Notes: generated by a model from the sequence alone, not told the origin. A DNA stretch of 64,000 nt from Thiobacillus sp. (GCA_019459325.1 JAIBFA010000054.1:1-64000); one strand, 5' to 3'. Counted from the stretch's first letter, positions 17,835 through 26,622 are shown. Numbers and translations are program-made.

Positions 17835-20216
17835 ATGCCCAATGACCCTGCGCTTGAAGGTGAAATTCTTCCAGACGACCGCCAGTTGCCGGCCTCCCCG
17901 GTACTGCCGGTCGAGCTGTACCTGCTGCCGCTGACCGAAAAACCTTTTTTCCCGGCGCAAACCCTGCCGCTGCTGATGAACGAGGCGCCGTGGTTGTCGA
18001 CGGTGGAGGCCATCGGCGATACCGCCCACCACATGGTGGGCCTGGTGGTGGTCAAGCCCGACAACACCGACGATGTGAAGCGGGCGGATTTTCGCAGCGT
18101 GGGCACCGTGGTGCGCATCCATCATCCGGTCCGAACAGACGGCAAGATGCAGTTCATCGCGGAAGGCACGCGGCGTTTCCGCATCGTCGAATGGCTGTCA
18201 GAGACGGTGCCGTATAAAGTGCGCGTCGAGTATCCCAACGAGACGGGCAGGGCGGATTCCGAGGAAATTCGCGCCTATTCAATCGCCATCATCAACACCA
18301 TCAAGGAACTGCTGCCGCTCAATCCCTTGTATTCCGAGGAACTCAAATTCTTCCTCAATCGCTTCGGGCCGAACGAGCCCTCCCGGCTGACCGACTTTGC
18401 TGCCAGCCTGACCACAGCCTCCAAGCAGGAATTGCAGGATGTTCTGGAAGCCTTCGGCTTGAAAAAGCGCATGGAAAAGGTGCTGGTGCTGCTGAAGAAG
18501 GAACTCGACGTCGCGCGCCTGCAGTCGGACATCCGCGGCAAGGTCGACGAAAAGATGAGCGAGCAGCAGCGCGAGTTCTTCCTGCGCCAGCAGTTGAAAG
18601 CGATCCAGAAGGAACTGGGTCTCGCCAAGGACGACAAGACCGCCGAGCTCGACACCTTCAACGAGCGTATCGCCAAGCTGACGCTGCCCGAGCAGGCGAA
18701 AAAACGCATCGACGAGGAAATGCACAAGCTCTCCCTGCTGGAGACCGGCTCGCCGGAATATACCGTCACCCGCAATTACCTCGACTGGCTGACCGTGCTG
18801 CCGTGGGGGGTGCACACGCAGGACAAGATCGATCTTGAACGCGCGCGCCATATCCTCGATCGCGACCACGACGGACTGGAGGATGTGAAGGACCGCATCA
18901 TCGAATTCCTTGCCGTCGGCGCCATGCGCGGCGAAATGGCGGGCTCGATCCTGCTGTTGATCGGGCCGCCCGGGGTGGGCAAGACCTCGATCGGAAAATC
19001 CGTCGCCGAGGCACTGGGCCGCAAGTTCTATCGCTTTTCGGTCGGCGGCATGCGCGACGAGGCCGAGATCAAGGGGCATCGCCGCACCTACATCGGTGCG
19101 ATGCCGGGCAAGTTCGTTCAGGCACTGAAAGAAGTGGAATCGGCCAACCCGGTCATCATGCTCGACGAGATCGACAAGATCGGCGCCAGCTACCAGGGCG
19201 ACCCCGCATCGGCGCTGCTGGAAGTGCTCGACCCCGAGCAGAACGCCGATTTCCTCGACCATTATCTCGATGTGCGCTTCGATCTGTCGAAGGCGCTGTT
19301 CATCTGCACCGCGAACGACTTTTCGATTCCGTCGGCGCTGCTCGACCGCATGGAAGTCATCCGTCTGTCGGGCTACATCACGGAAGAAAAGATCGCCATC
19401 GCCAAACACCATCTTTGGCCGCGTGTTCTGGAGCGGGCAGGGCTGAAGAAAAACCAGCTCAGCATCAGCGAAGGCGCGTTGCGCCACGTGATCGAGGGTT
19501 ACGCGCGTGAAGCCGGCGTGCGCAATCTGGAAAAGCAGCTGGGACGGGTGGCGAGGAAGGCCGTGGTCAAGATCCTCGGCGGCGCAGCCACGCCGATCCG
19601 GATTGGGGTGAAGGAAGTCGAGGCCTATCTCGACAAGCCGGTGTTCAGCCGCGAAAAGCCGATGAGCGGCGTCGGTGTCGTCACCGGCTTGGCGTGGACT
19701 GCGATGGGCGGTGCGACGCTGCCGGTCGAAGCGACGCGCGTGCATACACTCAACCGCGGTTTCAAGCTCACCGGCAAGCTGGGCGAGGTGATGAAAGAAT
19801 CAGCCGAGATCGCTTACAGCTATATTGCCTCGCATCTCAAACAGTATGGCGCCGACGCACAGTTCTACGACACAAGCTTCGTCCACCTGCATGTGCCGGA
19901 AGGCGCCACGCCCAAGGATGGCCCGAGCGCCGGCGTCACCATGGCGACCGCACTGCTGTCGCTGGCGAAAAACGTCAAAATCGGCCGGCCGCTGGCGATG
20001 ACCGGTGAACTGACGCTGACCGGCCAGGTGCTGCCGGTGGGCGGCATCCGTGAAAAAGTCATTGCCGCGCGCCGTATCGGCATCAACGAACTGATCCTGC
20101 CCGACGCCAACAGGCGCGACTTCGATAAGCTGCCCGAGCACATCCGCGCCGGGCTGACCGTGCATTTTGCCCGGCGCTACCAGGATGTGGCGGCGGTGGT
20201 GTTCGGCGCGGGTTGA
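17835..20216 (+). CDS. lon: ATP-dependent protease Lon
   Basis: Cytoplasmic AAA+ serine protease, 793 residues. Order: N-terminal substrate-recognition domain (about 1-220), coiled coil, AAA+ module with Walker [10 protein letters not shown], then the protease domain with the PKDGPSAG motif. The catalytic dyad is Ser698/Lys741, with the 43-residue spacing seen in E. coli Lon. It lies 60 bases after motD. Lon degrades regulators of motility in several bacteria, but the sequence does not show a specific link here. Confidence 0.97.
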   Translation: MPNDPALEGEILPDDRQLPASPVLPVELYLLPLTEKPFFPAQTLPLLMNEAPWLSTVEAIGDTAHHMVGLVVVKPDNTDDVKRADFRSVGTVVRIHHPVRTDGKMQFIAEGTRRFRIVEWLSETVPYKVRVEYPNETGRADSEEIRAYSIAIINTIKELLPLNPLYSEELKFFLNRFGPNEPSRLTDFAASLTTASKQELQDVLEAFGLKKRMEKVLVLLKKELDVARLQSDIRGKVDEKMSEQQREFFLRQQLKAIQKELGLAKDDKTAELDTFNERIAKLTLPEQAKKRIDEEMHKLSLLETGSPEYTVTRNYLDWLTVLPWGVHTQDKIDLERARHILDRDHDGLEDVKDRIIEFLAVGAMRGEMAGSILLLIGPPGVGKTSIGKSVAEALGRKFYRFSVGGMRDEAEIKGHRRTYIGAMPGKFVQALKEVESANPVIMLDEIDKIGASYQGDPASALLEVLDPEQNADFLDHYLDVRFDLSKALFICTANDFSIPSALLDRMEVIRLSGYITEEKIAIAKHHLWPRVLERAGLKKNQLSISEGALRHVIEGYAREAGVRNLEKQLGRVARKAVVKILGGAATPIRIGVKEVEAYLDKPVFSREKPMSGVGVVTGLAWTAMGGATLPVEATRVHTLNRGFKLTGKLGEVMKESAEIAYSYIASHLKQYGADAQFYDTSFVHLHVPEGATPKDGPSAGVTMATALLSLAKNVKIGRPLAMTGELTLTGQVLPVGGIREKVIAARRIGINELILPDANRRDFDKLPEHIRAGLTVHFARRYQDVAAVVFGAG

Positions 20217-20229
20217 CCTGCTGACAACA

Positions 20230-20267
20230 GGGCAGGGCAAGCGCGGCCTAAGCCGGTTGTCCTGCCC
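20230..20267. terminator. Bidirectional hairpin between lon and dsrE2
   Basis: GGGCAGGGCAA (20230-20240) pairs with TTGTCCTGCCC (20257-20267) with one G-T wobble. The inner part can fold as CGGC-CTAA-GCCG. It sits between two convergent genes, the right place for a shared terminator, though no T-tract is present. Confidence 0.5.
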
Positions 20268-20288
20268 CGTGCAGCGCGTGGTCCGGTC

Positions 20289-20900
20289 TCAGACGAACAG
20301 GCACACGTCGGATTTCTGCGCGGTAGGCAGAAAGCTCGCCGCACCGATCCAGCCTTCGATCTCGGGGATGAATTCATCCTGCGAATAGCCGAACAGGTCC
20401 ACCGTCATCTGGCAGGCAAACAGTTTGACGTCGGCCTCGATGCAGGCATGCCGCAATTCATCGATGGTGGCCACGCCCTTGCTCTTCACTGTTTGCTTCA
20501 TCAGCCCGGTCGCCACTTTTTCGAAACCGGGCAAGCCCGCCATGACGGCATTCGGAACATTCCAGTTGATGTCTTTGAGCCACTGGGGTCCAAACGGCAT
20601 TTTCATCGGCATGCTGGGGTTGCCGAGCGGGCTGATCTCGAGATGCAGATCCTTCTTGAGCAGTTCCAGTCCGTAGAAGGTGAAGAAAACCGACACGTCC
20701 CAGCCCAGTGCCGAAGCCGTGGACGCCAGGATGAAAGGGGGATAGGCCCAGTCCATCGTGCCCTTGGTGGCGATGATGGACAGAGACGGCACATGCGCGG
20801 CTTCGCGCTCGGCCATTTTGCTTTCAAAGCGCTGATCGAACCACTGATCGAACCGGGATTTGTCCAGATTCTCCGGAATGAGTTTGTCTGCTGCGCCCAT
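20289..20900 (-). CDS. DsrE2-type sulfur-trafficking protein
   Basis: 203-residue member of the DsrE/F/H-like family. Conserved Cys163 lies in FACQMTVDLFG, the position used to carry a persulfide in DsrE2 proteins. A hydrophobic stretch (MDWAYPPFILASTASALGW) lies in the first third. The start at 20900 has AAGGAG six bases upstream; an in-frame upstream ATG lacks this. It lies 10 bases downstream of tusA. tusA-dsrE2 pairs are known from sulfur-oxidising bacteria, where they pass sulfane sulfur towards oxidation. Membrane attachment is possible but not shown. Confidence 0.85.
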   Translation of the reverse strand: MGAADKLIPENLDKSRFDQWFDQRFESKMAEREAAHVPSLSIIATKGTMDWAYPPFILASTASALGWDVSVFFTFYGLELLKKDLHLEISPLGNPSMPMKMPFGPQWLKDINWNVPNAVMAGLPGFEKVATGLMKQTVKSKGVATIDELRHACIEADVKLFACQMTVDLFGYSQDEFIPEIEGWIGAASFLPTAQKSDVCLFV

Positions 20901-20910
20901 GGTTCTCTCC

Positions 20911-21144
20911 TTAAGTCCTGCGAATGAGGAATTCAAACTCGCCCTGATTCGCGCTTGAAGAAATCAGCTCGTGCCCGGTTTGCTTGCAGAAGGCCTGCAT
21001 GTCCTTCAAGGAGCCGGGATCGGTGGCCGTGACGGCGAGCGTTTCACCCGCGCTCATGGTCGACAAGGCCTTTTTGGTGCGCAGAATGGGCAAGGGACAG
21101 TTCATGCCGCGTGTATCCAGAGATTGCGTTGCGTTCGTGCTCAT
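20911..21144 (-). CDS. tusA: TusA sulfur carrier protein
   Basis: 77-residue cytoplasmic sulfur-transfer protein. The family motif NCPLPILRTKKAL places the active cysteine at residue 16 (Cys-Pro-x-Pro). The leader has two TetR-type operator palindromes and a hairpin with a T-tract. It is co-directional with dsrE2, and the pair is probably one transcript. In sulfur oxidisers, TusA usually mediates transfer between rhodanese, DsrE-type proteins and DsrC or heterodisulfide reductase-like complexes. Confidence 0.93.
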   Translation of the reverse strand: MSTNATQSLDTRGMNCPLPILRTKKALSTMSAGETLAVTATDPGSLKDMQAFCKQTGHELISSSANQGEFEFLIRRT

Positions 21145-21167
21145 CGTGATGCTCCTTTGTTGGTAGA

Positions 21168-21181
21168 TGACCGTTCGGTCA
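21168..21181. promoter_or_regulatory. TetR-type operator 1 (tusA leader)
   Basis: TGACCG-TT-CGGTCA, a perfect 6+6 palindrome, 24 bases before the tusA start. It matches two other copies near tetR and tusA (shared core GACCGnnCGGT). Confidence 0.65.
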
Positions 21182-21204
21182 AAAAAATCGGCAAAAAAAT
21201 GCCG
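21181..21204 (-). terminator. Hairpin plus T-tract in the tusA leader
   Basis: Read on the minus strand: CGGCA, a 6-base T loop, TGCCG, an A, then seven T. It lies between tetR and tusA, both on this strand. It may end tetR transcripts or act as an attenuator. The stem is short (5 bp), so efficiency is uncertain. Confidence 0.4.
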
Positions 21205-21260
21205 GGCGAAAAAGACGACACGAATCCGTACGCATCGAGCAGACGAAGCCTACAGTTGCT

Positions 21261-21274
21261 AGACCGGTCGGTTA
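21261..21274. promoter_or_regulatory. TetR-type operator 2 (upstream of tusA)
   Basis: AGACCG-GT-CGGTTA, the same GACCGnnCGGT core as operators 1 and 3. It lies about 117 bases before tusA. On the minus strand it overlaps a possible promoter (TTAACC, 17 bases, TAGGCT). Confidence 0.6.
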
Positions 21275-21313
21275 ACTTGTGGGCGAAAAAAAACGAAGCG
21301 CATCGCATGGCAA

Positions 21314-21919
21314 TCAGACCTTGCCCGTTTCGATGCGCAGGGTTTTGATCGCGGGCCCCAGCCGGTAGAGAACCTCCGGGTCGTTCTGCGCCTTGGCCAA
21401 AAGGATCACGCCTTCGAGGTAGGCGAGCATGGCTTCGGCCGTCAGGGCCGTGTCGAGTGGGGGAATGATGCCAGTCGCTACCGCCTGTTCCAGTGTTACC
21501 CGGAAACGGGATTTTGCCCGCGTAAAAATGGCGAGCAGCTTGGCGCGCAGAATATCGTCCTGTGTGCTGACCTCCAGCGTCAGATTGCCAAAGATGCAGC
21601 CCAGCATCCGCCCGTGCACTTCCTTGATCGACTTTTGCCAGAAATACGCCGCATCGATCAAATAATCGATCCGTTCCATGGGCGGCAAGGCCGGGTCGAA
21701 CGCTTCCGCTACAAAGCCGTGTGCCCAATCGTCCGCGAACTCGTCTATAACAGCCATGACCAGATCGCGCTTGGAAGGGAAGAAATGATAAAAACTGCCC
21801 TTTTGTACGCCGGCGCTCTCGCAGATTTCCTGGATGCCCACATTCGCATAGCTGCGTGAATGAAAACGGGGCTTCGCTGCCGCGATGATTCTGGAGCGTG
21901 TATCGGTTGCGATATTCAT
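21314..21919 (-). CDS. TetR-family transcriptional regulator
   Basis: About 201 residues. The N-terminal helix-turn-helix is typical: SRIIAAAKPRFHSRSYANVG, then IQEICESAGVQKGSFYHFFPSK. The C-terminal ligand domain is TetR-like with no recognisable ligand. The start at 21919 is chosen because the only good promoter (-35 TTGCAT, -10 TAGCAT) would begin the RNA almost at this ATG. An upstream ATG at 21928 falls within the -10 box. The gene precedes tusA-dsrE2 on the same strand, and three matching palindromes suggest it represses itself and tusA. The inducer is unknown, perhaps a sulfur species or an organic ligand. Confidence 0.88.
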   Translation of the reverse strand: MNIATDTRSRIIAAAKPRFHSRSYANVGIQEICESAGVQKGSFYHFFPSKRDLVMAVIDEFADDWAHGFVAEAFDPALPPMERIDYLIDAAYFWQKSIKEVHGRMLGCIFGNLTLEVSTQDDILRAKLLAIFTRAKSRFRVTLEQAVATGIIPPLDTALTAEAMLAYLEGVILLAKAQNDPEVLYRLGPAIKTLRIETGKV

Positions 21920-21926
21920 GCGCTGC

Positions 21927-21955
21927 ATGCTAGTTGACCGACCGGTAAAATGCAA
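21927..21955 (-). promoter_or_regulatory. tetR promoter with the operator in its spacer
   Basis: Minus-strand -35 TTGCAT (21950-21955), 17-bp spacer and -10 TAGCAT (21927-21932). The predicted start of RNA is at about 21920, next to the ATG at 21919, so the mRNA may be leaderless. Confidence 0.5.
21935..21948. promoter_or_regulatory. TetR-type operator 3 (tetR promoter)
   Basis: TGACCG-AC-CGGTAA, wholly inside the spacer of the tetR promoter. Binding there would block RNA polymerase, the classical arrangement for autorepression. Confidence 0.6.
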
Positions 21956-22032
21956 GGGCTTCAAAAGGCTGAAAATTTTTTGGTCATTACGAGGGATGGG
22001 CCATGCTGCACATGAGGAACCGCCGAGTCGGG

Positions 22033-22038
22033 TAAAAT
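22033..22038 (+). promoter_or_regulatory. -10 box TAAAAT before scpA, possible leaderless start
   Basis: TAAAAT ends 6 bases before the scpA ATG, and no ribosome-binding site is present. This fits transcription starting at or next to the start codon. No clear -35 box is seen. Confidence 0.35.
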
Positions 22039-22044
22039 GCGGCC

Positions 22045-22852
22045 ATGAATGCAGCCGAGCTTATTAGCGCACCGCACCTCGATACGCCGCCTGCACCCGT
22101 CATCAAGGTGCGCGGCGAGTTGCTCACCGAGCTGCCGCAGGATCTCTACATTCCCCCCGACGCGCTGGAGATTTTTCTCGACGCCTTCGAAGGCCCGCTC
22201 GATCTCCTGCTGTATCTGATCCGCCGCCAGAACCTCGACGTGCTGGACATCCCGATGGCGGCGCTGACCAAGCAGTACATGGCCTATGTCGAGGCGGCAC
22301 GGGCGACGCGGCTCGAACTGGCGGCGGAATACCTGCTCATGGCGGCGATGCTGATCGACATCAAGTCGCGCATGCTGCTGCCGCGCCGCGAGCAGGCCGA
22401 GGAGGCGAACGAGGGTGAGGATCCTCGCGCCGAGCTGGTGCGCCGCCTGCTGGAATACGAGCAGATGAAGCTCGCCGGCCAGCTTCTCGATGCCATGCCG
22501 CAGGCCGGGCGCGACTTCGACACGGTCAGCGTGTTCCTGCCGGCGGCGGCGAAGCACCTGCCGAGCATCCATCCCGAGGAGCTGGCCGCTGCCTGGCTGG
22601 CGATCCTGTCGCGCGCGAAGAACCGCACCCATCACCGCATCGGCCGCCAGGAACTGTCGATCCGCGAACACATGAGCCGCATCCTGAAGCGCCTGACCCC
22701 GGGCGAGTTCATGGAATTCAAGGACTTGTTCCCGGAATCCTCGACCGTGCATGAACTCGTGGTCACCTTCCTCGCGGTGCTGGAACTGACCAAGGAAACC
22801 CTGCTCGACGTGACGCAGGCCGAGCCGTTTGCCCCCATCTACGTAAAGCTCC

Positions 22853-22872
<20 letters not shown>
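22045..22872 (+). CDS. scpA: Segregation and condensation protein A
   Basis: Kleisin subunit of the SMC-ScpAB chromosome-organising complex. 275 residues; the conserved FEGPLDLLLYLIRRQNLDVLDIPM block is near residue 50, and AEYLLMAAMLIDIKSRMLLP follows. The C-terminal winged-helix region is present. Its 3' end overlaps scpB by 20 bases. The order scpA-scpB-rluB is widely conserved. Confidence 0.96.
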
Positions 22873-23530
<658 letters not shown>

Positions 23531-23532
23531 CT

Positions 23533-24423
23533 ATGGCCCGCCCCGCATCCCCCATCCGCCGTTCGCCCACCGCCCCCATGGGGCGTGCGGCGAGCCGCCT
23601 GCAGCAGGCGATCGCCCCCGAAGCACCGAGCGAGCGTCTGCAAAAAGCGCTGGCGTCTGCCGGGCTGGGCTCGCGCCGAGAGATGGAGGAATGGATCGCC
23701 GAGGGCCGCGTGCAGGTCAACGGCGAAACCGCCACGATAGGCAGCAAGGTCGGGCCGCGCGACATCGTCAAGGTCAGCGGCCGCCGCATCTACCTGCGCT
23801 TCGATGAAAAGCGCACCCGCATCCTGATCTACCACAAGTCGGAAGGTGAGATCGTCACGCGCGACGACCCCAAGGGCCGCGCCACCGTGTTCGACGCGCT
23901 GCCCAAACTGCGCGGCGCCAAGTGGATTTCGATCGGCCGGCTGGACTACAACACCGATGGCCTGATGATCTTCACTACCGATGGCGAACTGGCCAATCAG
24001 CTGATGCACCCGCGCTTCGAAGTCGAGCGCGAGTACGCCGTGCGGGTGCTGGGCGAACTGACCGAGGACATGATCGCCCAACTGCTGGCCGGGGTGGAAC
24101 TCGACGACGGCCCGGCGCAGCTGCAGAGCTGCTTCGCCGCAGGCGGCGAGGGTGCCAACCGCTGGTATCGCGTGATCATCAAGGAAGGCCGCAAGCGCGA
24201 GGTGCGGCGGCTGTTCGAGCACTTCGGCCTGACGGTGTCGCGCCTGACCCGCATCCGGTTCGGCCCGATTGTGCTGCCGCCGCAGCTGCGCCGCGGTCAG
24301 AAAATGGAACTCGACGACGATCTGGTCGCGCGCGTGATGGAATGGGCGGGATTGGCACCCACGCCGCGCCGGCAAATGCGCGGGGTGCCGGACAAGCATA
24401 CCCGCAAGCCCCGCATGCGCTGA
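23533..24423 (+). CDS. rluB: 23S rRNA pseudouridine synthase RluB
   Basis: RsuA-family enzyme that modifies uridine 2605 of 23S rRNA (E. coli numbering). 296 residues. The S4 RNA-binding domain is near residues 35-85 (ERLQKALASAGLGSRREMEE). The catalytic aspartate lies in IGRLDYNTDGLMIFT. The N-terminal 30 residues are a basic, proline- and arginine-rich extension. It is the last gene of the scpA-scpB-rluB group. Confidence 0.94.
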   Translation: MARPASPIRRSPTAPMGRAASRLQQAIAPEAPSERLQKALASAGLGSRREMEEWIAEGRVQVNGETATIGSKVGPRDIVKVSGRRIYLRFDEKRTRILIYHKSEGEIVTRDDPKGRATVFDALPKLRGAKWISIGRLDYNTDGLMIFTTDGELANQLMHPRFEVEREYAVRVLGELTEDMIAQLLAGVELDDGPAQLQSCFAAGGEGANRWYRVIIKEGRKREVRRLFEHFGLTVSRLTRIRFGPIVLPPQLRRGQKMELDDDLVARVMEWAGLAPTPRRQMRGVPDKHTRKPRMR

Positions 24424-24433
24424 GTGCGTTTTC

Positions 24434-25078
24434 ATGAAGCTGATCCTGGCCGACGACCACACCTTGTTTCGTAACGGACTGGCCTTGCTGCTCAAGTCGC
24501 ACCACGCCGACTGCGAAATCTGGGAAGGGGATGGCCTGGATGCCGCACTGGCCGAAGCCCAAGCCCATCCCGATGCCGAGGTCGCGCTGCTCGACCTGAA
24601 CATGCCAGGCATGGATGGCGTTCGAGGGATCCGGCGCTTCATTGAATCGCATCCCGGGCTGCCGCTCATCATCCTGACCGGTGCCGAGGAGCCGCAACAA
24701 ATTCAGGAGATGCTGTCGGCGGGCGCTTCTGGATACATCCCTAAAAGTTCGACGTCCGCCGTGATGTTGTCCGCGATCCAGCTGGTGCTCTCGGGGGGAA
24801 CCTATGTTCCGCCGCAGGCGCTTTCCACGGTGCCAACCACCGCGTCCAGTCGGGCCGGCTCAAATGGACGGGAGCATGCCCAAACTCAGTTGACCGAGCG
24901 CCAGATGCAGGTGCTGCGCCTGCTGGCCGCGGGCAAACCCAACAAGCTCATCTGCCGTGAACTCAATATCGAGGAAGGCACGGTCAAGGCGCATATCGCC
25001 ACCATCTTTCGGGTGCTGGACGTGGTCAACCGCACCGAGGCGGCGACCGTGGCGCGGGCAACCGGGCTGCTGGATTGA
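24434..25078 (+). CDS. NarL/LuxR-family response regulator
   Basis: 214 residues. Receiver domain with the acidic pair Asp7-Asp8, phosphorylation site Asp54 in ALLDLNMPGMDG and the lysine in GYIPKSS. A linker leads to a LuxR-type helix-turn-helix (LTERQMQVLRLLAAGKPNKLICRELNI). No kinase gene is adjacent. The nearest is the hybrid kinase at 31552, on the same strand, with the rhodanese cassette and receptors in between; a partnership is a guess. Confidence 0.9.
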   Translation: MKLILADDHTLFRNGLALLLKSHHADCEIWEGDGLDAALAEAQAHPDAEVALLDLNMPGMDGVRGIRRFIESHPGLPLIILTGAEEPQQIQEMLSAGASGYIPKSSTSAVMLSAIQLVLSGGTYVPPQALSTVPTTASSRAGSNGREHAQTQLTERQMQVLRLLAAGKPNKLICRELNIEEGTVKAHIATIFRVLDVVNRTEAATVARATGLLD

Positions 25079-25091
25079 GCCTGTTCAGGGT

Positions 25092-25319
25092 TTACATCGC
25101 CACGATCTGGGCGCCATAACCCAGATCGCGAACCTGCCCCAGGATCGCTGCCGCAGAGGTGGAGTCCGGATCGTAGGCCACAAACATCAGATGGTCGTGA
25201 CCAGGGCTGAAGCGCGGCGCAATCACGCCTGCCACATCCCGCAAGGACTCCTCCAGCCGGAAGCGTCCGTTTTCCTCGGTTGATTCGTTGACGTGAATCA
25301 ATACATCGCTCATGTTCAT
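25092..25319 (-). CDS. Small HMA-like protein without metal-binding cysteines
   Basis: 75 residues. The pattern fits a ferredoxin-like fold: a strand (SDVLIHVNES), a helix with RFRLEESLRDVAGV, the strand HDHLMFVAYDPDS, and a final helix-strand QVRDLGYGAQIVAM. This looks like a heavy-metal-associated (HMA) domain, but it contains no cysteine, so it cannot bind metal as CxxC domains do. AAGGAG lies 6 bases before the ATG at 25319. It is the last gene of a four-gene cassette with a rhodanese. Function unknown. Confidence 0.65.
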   Translation of the reverse strand: MNMSDVLIHVNESTEENGRFRLEESLRDVAGVIAPRFSPGHDHLMFVAYDPDSTSAAAILGQVRDLGYGAQIVAM

Positions 25320-25404
25320 GGTGTTCTCCTTGTCGACAGACTCGGCCTCATTTATGGCCGCTCTACCGTTCCATATTGCCGTAACCGGAAACAGGGGCAT
25401 TTGC

Positions 25405-25779
25405 TTACATGCATCCCGGTGATTCCGTTTCGGCACTGCTCTGTACATTGCTGTTCGCCGTGTCTGTCGGAATGGTCTTCCGCGTGCCGAGAAACATCAT
25501 GTATTCGATGCGGTCGAAATGCGCGGACAAAGCCTGATCGACCTCGCGATCGGTGAGCCCATCGTAGATGTAGACATTACCCTCACGTTCGTGCACTCGC
25601 TCGTGCTCCGTGGGCTGATTCAGACGGCGCAGCAGCCACTGTTCCAGATTCGTTTGTGCCGAATCCTCCGCCGCGCCAACGGGCAGGGCGCACATCAACG
25701 CAGTTGCGGCCAACATGCAGCCGAAAATCCAACGGCGGCGAACCGCCGCTGGCCCCATCGTGTTTTCAATCCTGTTCAT
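25405..25779 (-). CDS. Secreted protein of unknown function with C-terminal Cys
   Basis: 124 residues. A signal peptide is likely, with basic residues RRR, a hydrophobic core and cleavage near VGAAED. The mature part contains one cysteine only, at residue 123 of 124 (ends SPGCM). A central part, NVYIYDGLTDREVDQALSAHFDRIEYMMF, appears folded, while the tail is Ser/Thr/Asn-rich and probably flexible. Starts 2 bases after the rhodanese stop, so they are co-transcribed. I do not recognise the family. A flexible arm with a terminal cysteine recalls SoxY, but there is no sequence similarity. Confidence 0.6.
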   Translation of the reverse strand: MNRIENTMGPAAVRRRWIFGCMLAATALMCALPVGAAEDSAQTNLEQWLLRRLNQPTEHERVHEREGNVYIYDGLTDREVDQALSAHFDRIEYMMFLGTRKTIPTDTANSNVQSSAETESPGCM

Positions 25780-25781
25780 GG

Positions 25782-26159
25782 TCAGGCCCTCCTGTATTGG
25801 AAAAGCATCCTGCTGCCGCCTGCTGCGATATGGGCTTGCCGCACTTCCTGGATGCCCTCATATCCGTCAAGCAGGTTGTAAACATGCTTGAACCCGATTG
25901 TTTCCAGTAGCGCGGCCGCTTCGCAGGAGCGATGCCCGCTGCGGCAGATCACCAGCACATAGTCTTCAGGGGCGATGCATTGCAGCACCCGATCAAGAAA
26001 GCCCCGGTTGGGCTCCCAGTCTGGCGTGTACCAGGGCACATGATGGTCGCCTGGAAGATGCCCGGCTTCGCGTTCATACGCAAAGCGGACATCCAGCACT
26101 TTGGCGCGTGGATGAAGCAGGAAAAACGCGGCCATACCATCAGCGGTCAGGTGTCTCAT
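25782..26159 (-). CDS. Single-domain rhodanese (sulfurtransferase)
   Basis: 125 residues, one rhodanese domain without a signal peptide, so probably cytoplasmic. The active-site loop is CRSGHRS with Cys72, and the C-terminal pattern GFKHVYNLLDGYEGIQE is typical. AGGAGG lies 4 bases before the ATG at 26159, which excludes an upstream in-frame start. It probably moves sulfane sulfur from thiosulfate or persulfides to an acceptor, perhaps TusA or proteins of its own cassette. Confidence 0.9.
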   Translation of the reverse strand: MRHLTADGMAAFFLLHPRAKVLDVRFAYEREAGHLPGDHHVPWYTPDWEPNRGFLDRVLQCIAPEDYVLVICRSGHRSCEAAALLETIGFKHVYNLLDGYEGIQEVRQAHIAAGGSRMLFQYRRA

Positions 26160-26191
26160 GGCGCCTCCTGTAAGTGCTTGGCAAAGACGGA

Positions 26192-26434
26192 TCAATTGCC
26201 GTCGCAATCCCCGCCGTTGACGGGGGGTGCATCGGTCGGCAACGCCTGCCCGCTCACCTTGGCCGCCGTATTTCCGGCAGCCGTCTTCGCGTCGTCACCT
26301 GCTGTGGGTGCAGCGGCCTCCCTCTGGGCAATCGTCGGGCGTTCCGGGTTTGCTTGCGCTTCGGGCGGGCCGGCCTGCGCCACGCCTGCAATCAGCAATG
26401 CCGCGCCAGCCAGCAATAAGGTCTGCTTTGACAT
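26192..26434 (-). CDS. Small secreted protein with one C-terminal Cys
   Basis: 80 residues. The signal peptide is clear: SKQTLLLAGAALLIAGVAQA, with cleavage before GPPEA. The mature part of about 58 residues is rich in Ala, Pro, Thr and Asp, of low complexity and probably disordered. It has a single cysteine at residue 77 (GGDCDGN at the end). GGAG precedes the ATG at 26434. It is first in the rhodanese cassette and divergent from the TonB-dependent receptor at 26623. Unknown family. Confidence 0.6.
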   Translation of the reverse strand: MSKQTLLLAGAALLIAGVAQAGPPEAQANPERPTIAQREAAAPTAGDDAKTAAGNTAAKVSGQALPTDAPPVNGGDCDGN

Positions 26435-26535
26435 GATCCAACTCCATTCAGCCGCCAACATTGACGATTGCAGTGTGGCGCATCGAAAAGCGGGCTGAAT
26501 CAGCAAGTCAGGCTAATCCGGGACGGCAAGCGGCC

Positions 26536-26558
26536 TAAGCCATCCAGGATGGATTAAG
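26536..26558. promoter_or_regulatory. Palindrome in the divergent receptor/rhodanese region
   Basis: CCATCC-A-GGATGG (26540-26552), flanked by CTAAGCC and TTAAGCC as near-direct repeats. It lies in the 188-bp region between the divergent genes at 26434 (minus) and 26623 (plus), so one regulator could act on both. The regulator is unknown. Confidence 0.4.
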
Positions 26559-26622
26559 CCAATTGGTCTATATCCAGAACAGCGGTTTCCAATAAGCTCA
26601 AGACAAGCACAAGGGAGTACCA

